Below are positions 63,951 to 64,000 of a stretch of DNA of 64,000 nt, piece after piece. The stretch is from Ophiostoma sp. CBS 140.51. Lineage: Eukaryota; Ascomycota; Sordariomycetes; Ophiostomatales; Ophiostomataceae. Within the stretch, counting starts at the first letter, position 1. Every line of letters begins with the position of its first letter. Both the position numbers and the translations under genes were made by a program. The DNA lies in NCBI GenBank assembly GCA_029298735.1, contig JANSLP010000113.1, forward strand, positions 27,382 through 91,381. Reading direction: 5' to 3'. The notes beneath the pieces are model-generated. The model did not search any database. It was not told the DNA's origin and saw only the letters and a program-made list of their open reading frames with translations.

Positions 63951-64000
63951 CTTTTCGGGGGAGGAAGGAGCCTAGACCAGACGTGGCAGACGGGGAAAGC

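Larger units (their letters stand above)
60884..64000. other. Gene-poor DNA at the right end of the window
   Basis: No supported gene. Contains A15 at 62234-62248, T18 at 63895-63912 and a 10-nt repeat just after it. An open frame of 128 codons on the minus strand at 62885-63271 shows no known motif. The next gene must lie beyond the window or be too fragmented to see. Confidence 0.45.

Overview
The window looks like nuclear chromosomal DNA of a filamentous ascomycete, most likely a Sordariomycete. The supporting signs are large GC-leaning exons with few short introns (about 50-210 nt), CTAAC-like branch sites, pyrimidine-rich leaders before start codons, and orthologues typical of this class. 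I cannot fix the genus. Thirteen protein-coding genes are supported. No tRNA, rRNA, transposase, reverse transcriptase or CRISPR array was recognised.

Layout. The first 21.4 kb is gene-dense: a membrane-anchored NodB-type polysaccharide deacetylase (+), a PLP-dependent transsulfuration-family enzyme (-), a ZC3H3/Red5-like CCCH zinc-finger protein (-, two introns), TFIIF beta/Rap30 (+), a Cto1-like HAD phosphatase (+), a small unknown protein (+), the checkpoint clamp loader Rad17 (+), an APH/ACAD10-11-type kinase-fold protein with a GC-AG intron (+), and a large low-complexity RING protein (-). A gene-poor stretch of 9.7 kb follows (21.4-31.1 kb). A second island (31.1-44.2 kb) carries the vacuolar TRP channel Yvc1 (+), a small Cys-rich protein ending in a CaaX box (+), the eRF1 methyltransferase Mtq2 (+), the snRNP core protein SmD1 (-, one intron), the V-ATPase assembly factor Pkr1 (-) and a long F-box protein (+, one intron). 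The last 19.8 kb (44.2-64.0 kb) shows no convincing gene beyond two very short candidate ORFs.

How the genes fit together. These are mostly independent housekeeping genes, not a cluster. Loose themes are RNA metabolism and expression (Red5-like, TFIIF beta, SmD1, Mtq2), genome integrity (Rad17), vacuole function (Yvc1, Pkr1) and ubiquitin-linked turnover (RING, F-box). I found no sign of a secondary-metabolite cluster, a defence system or an element with cargo.

Points worth a second look are three stop-free introns of length 3n whose retention would insert peptides into known folds, a GC-AG intron with two candidate acceptors, a PIP-box-like N-terminus on Rad17, a CaaX-ended micro-protein, a dyad-symmetric Myb-like site in a divergent promoter, phased AGCT motifs in the first desert, and the deserts themselves.
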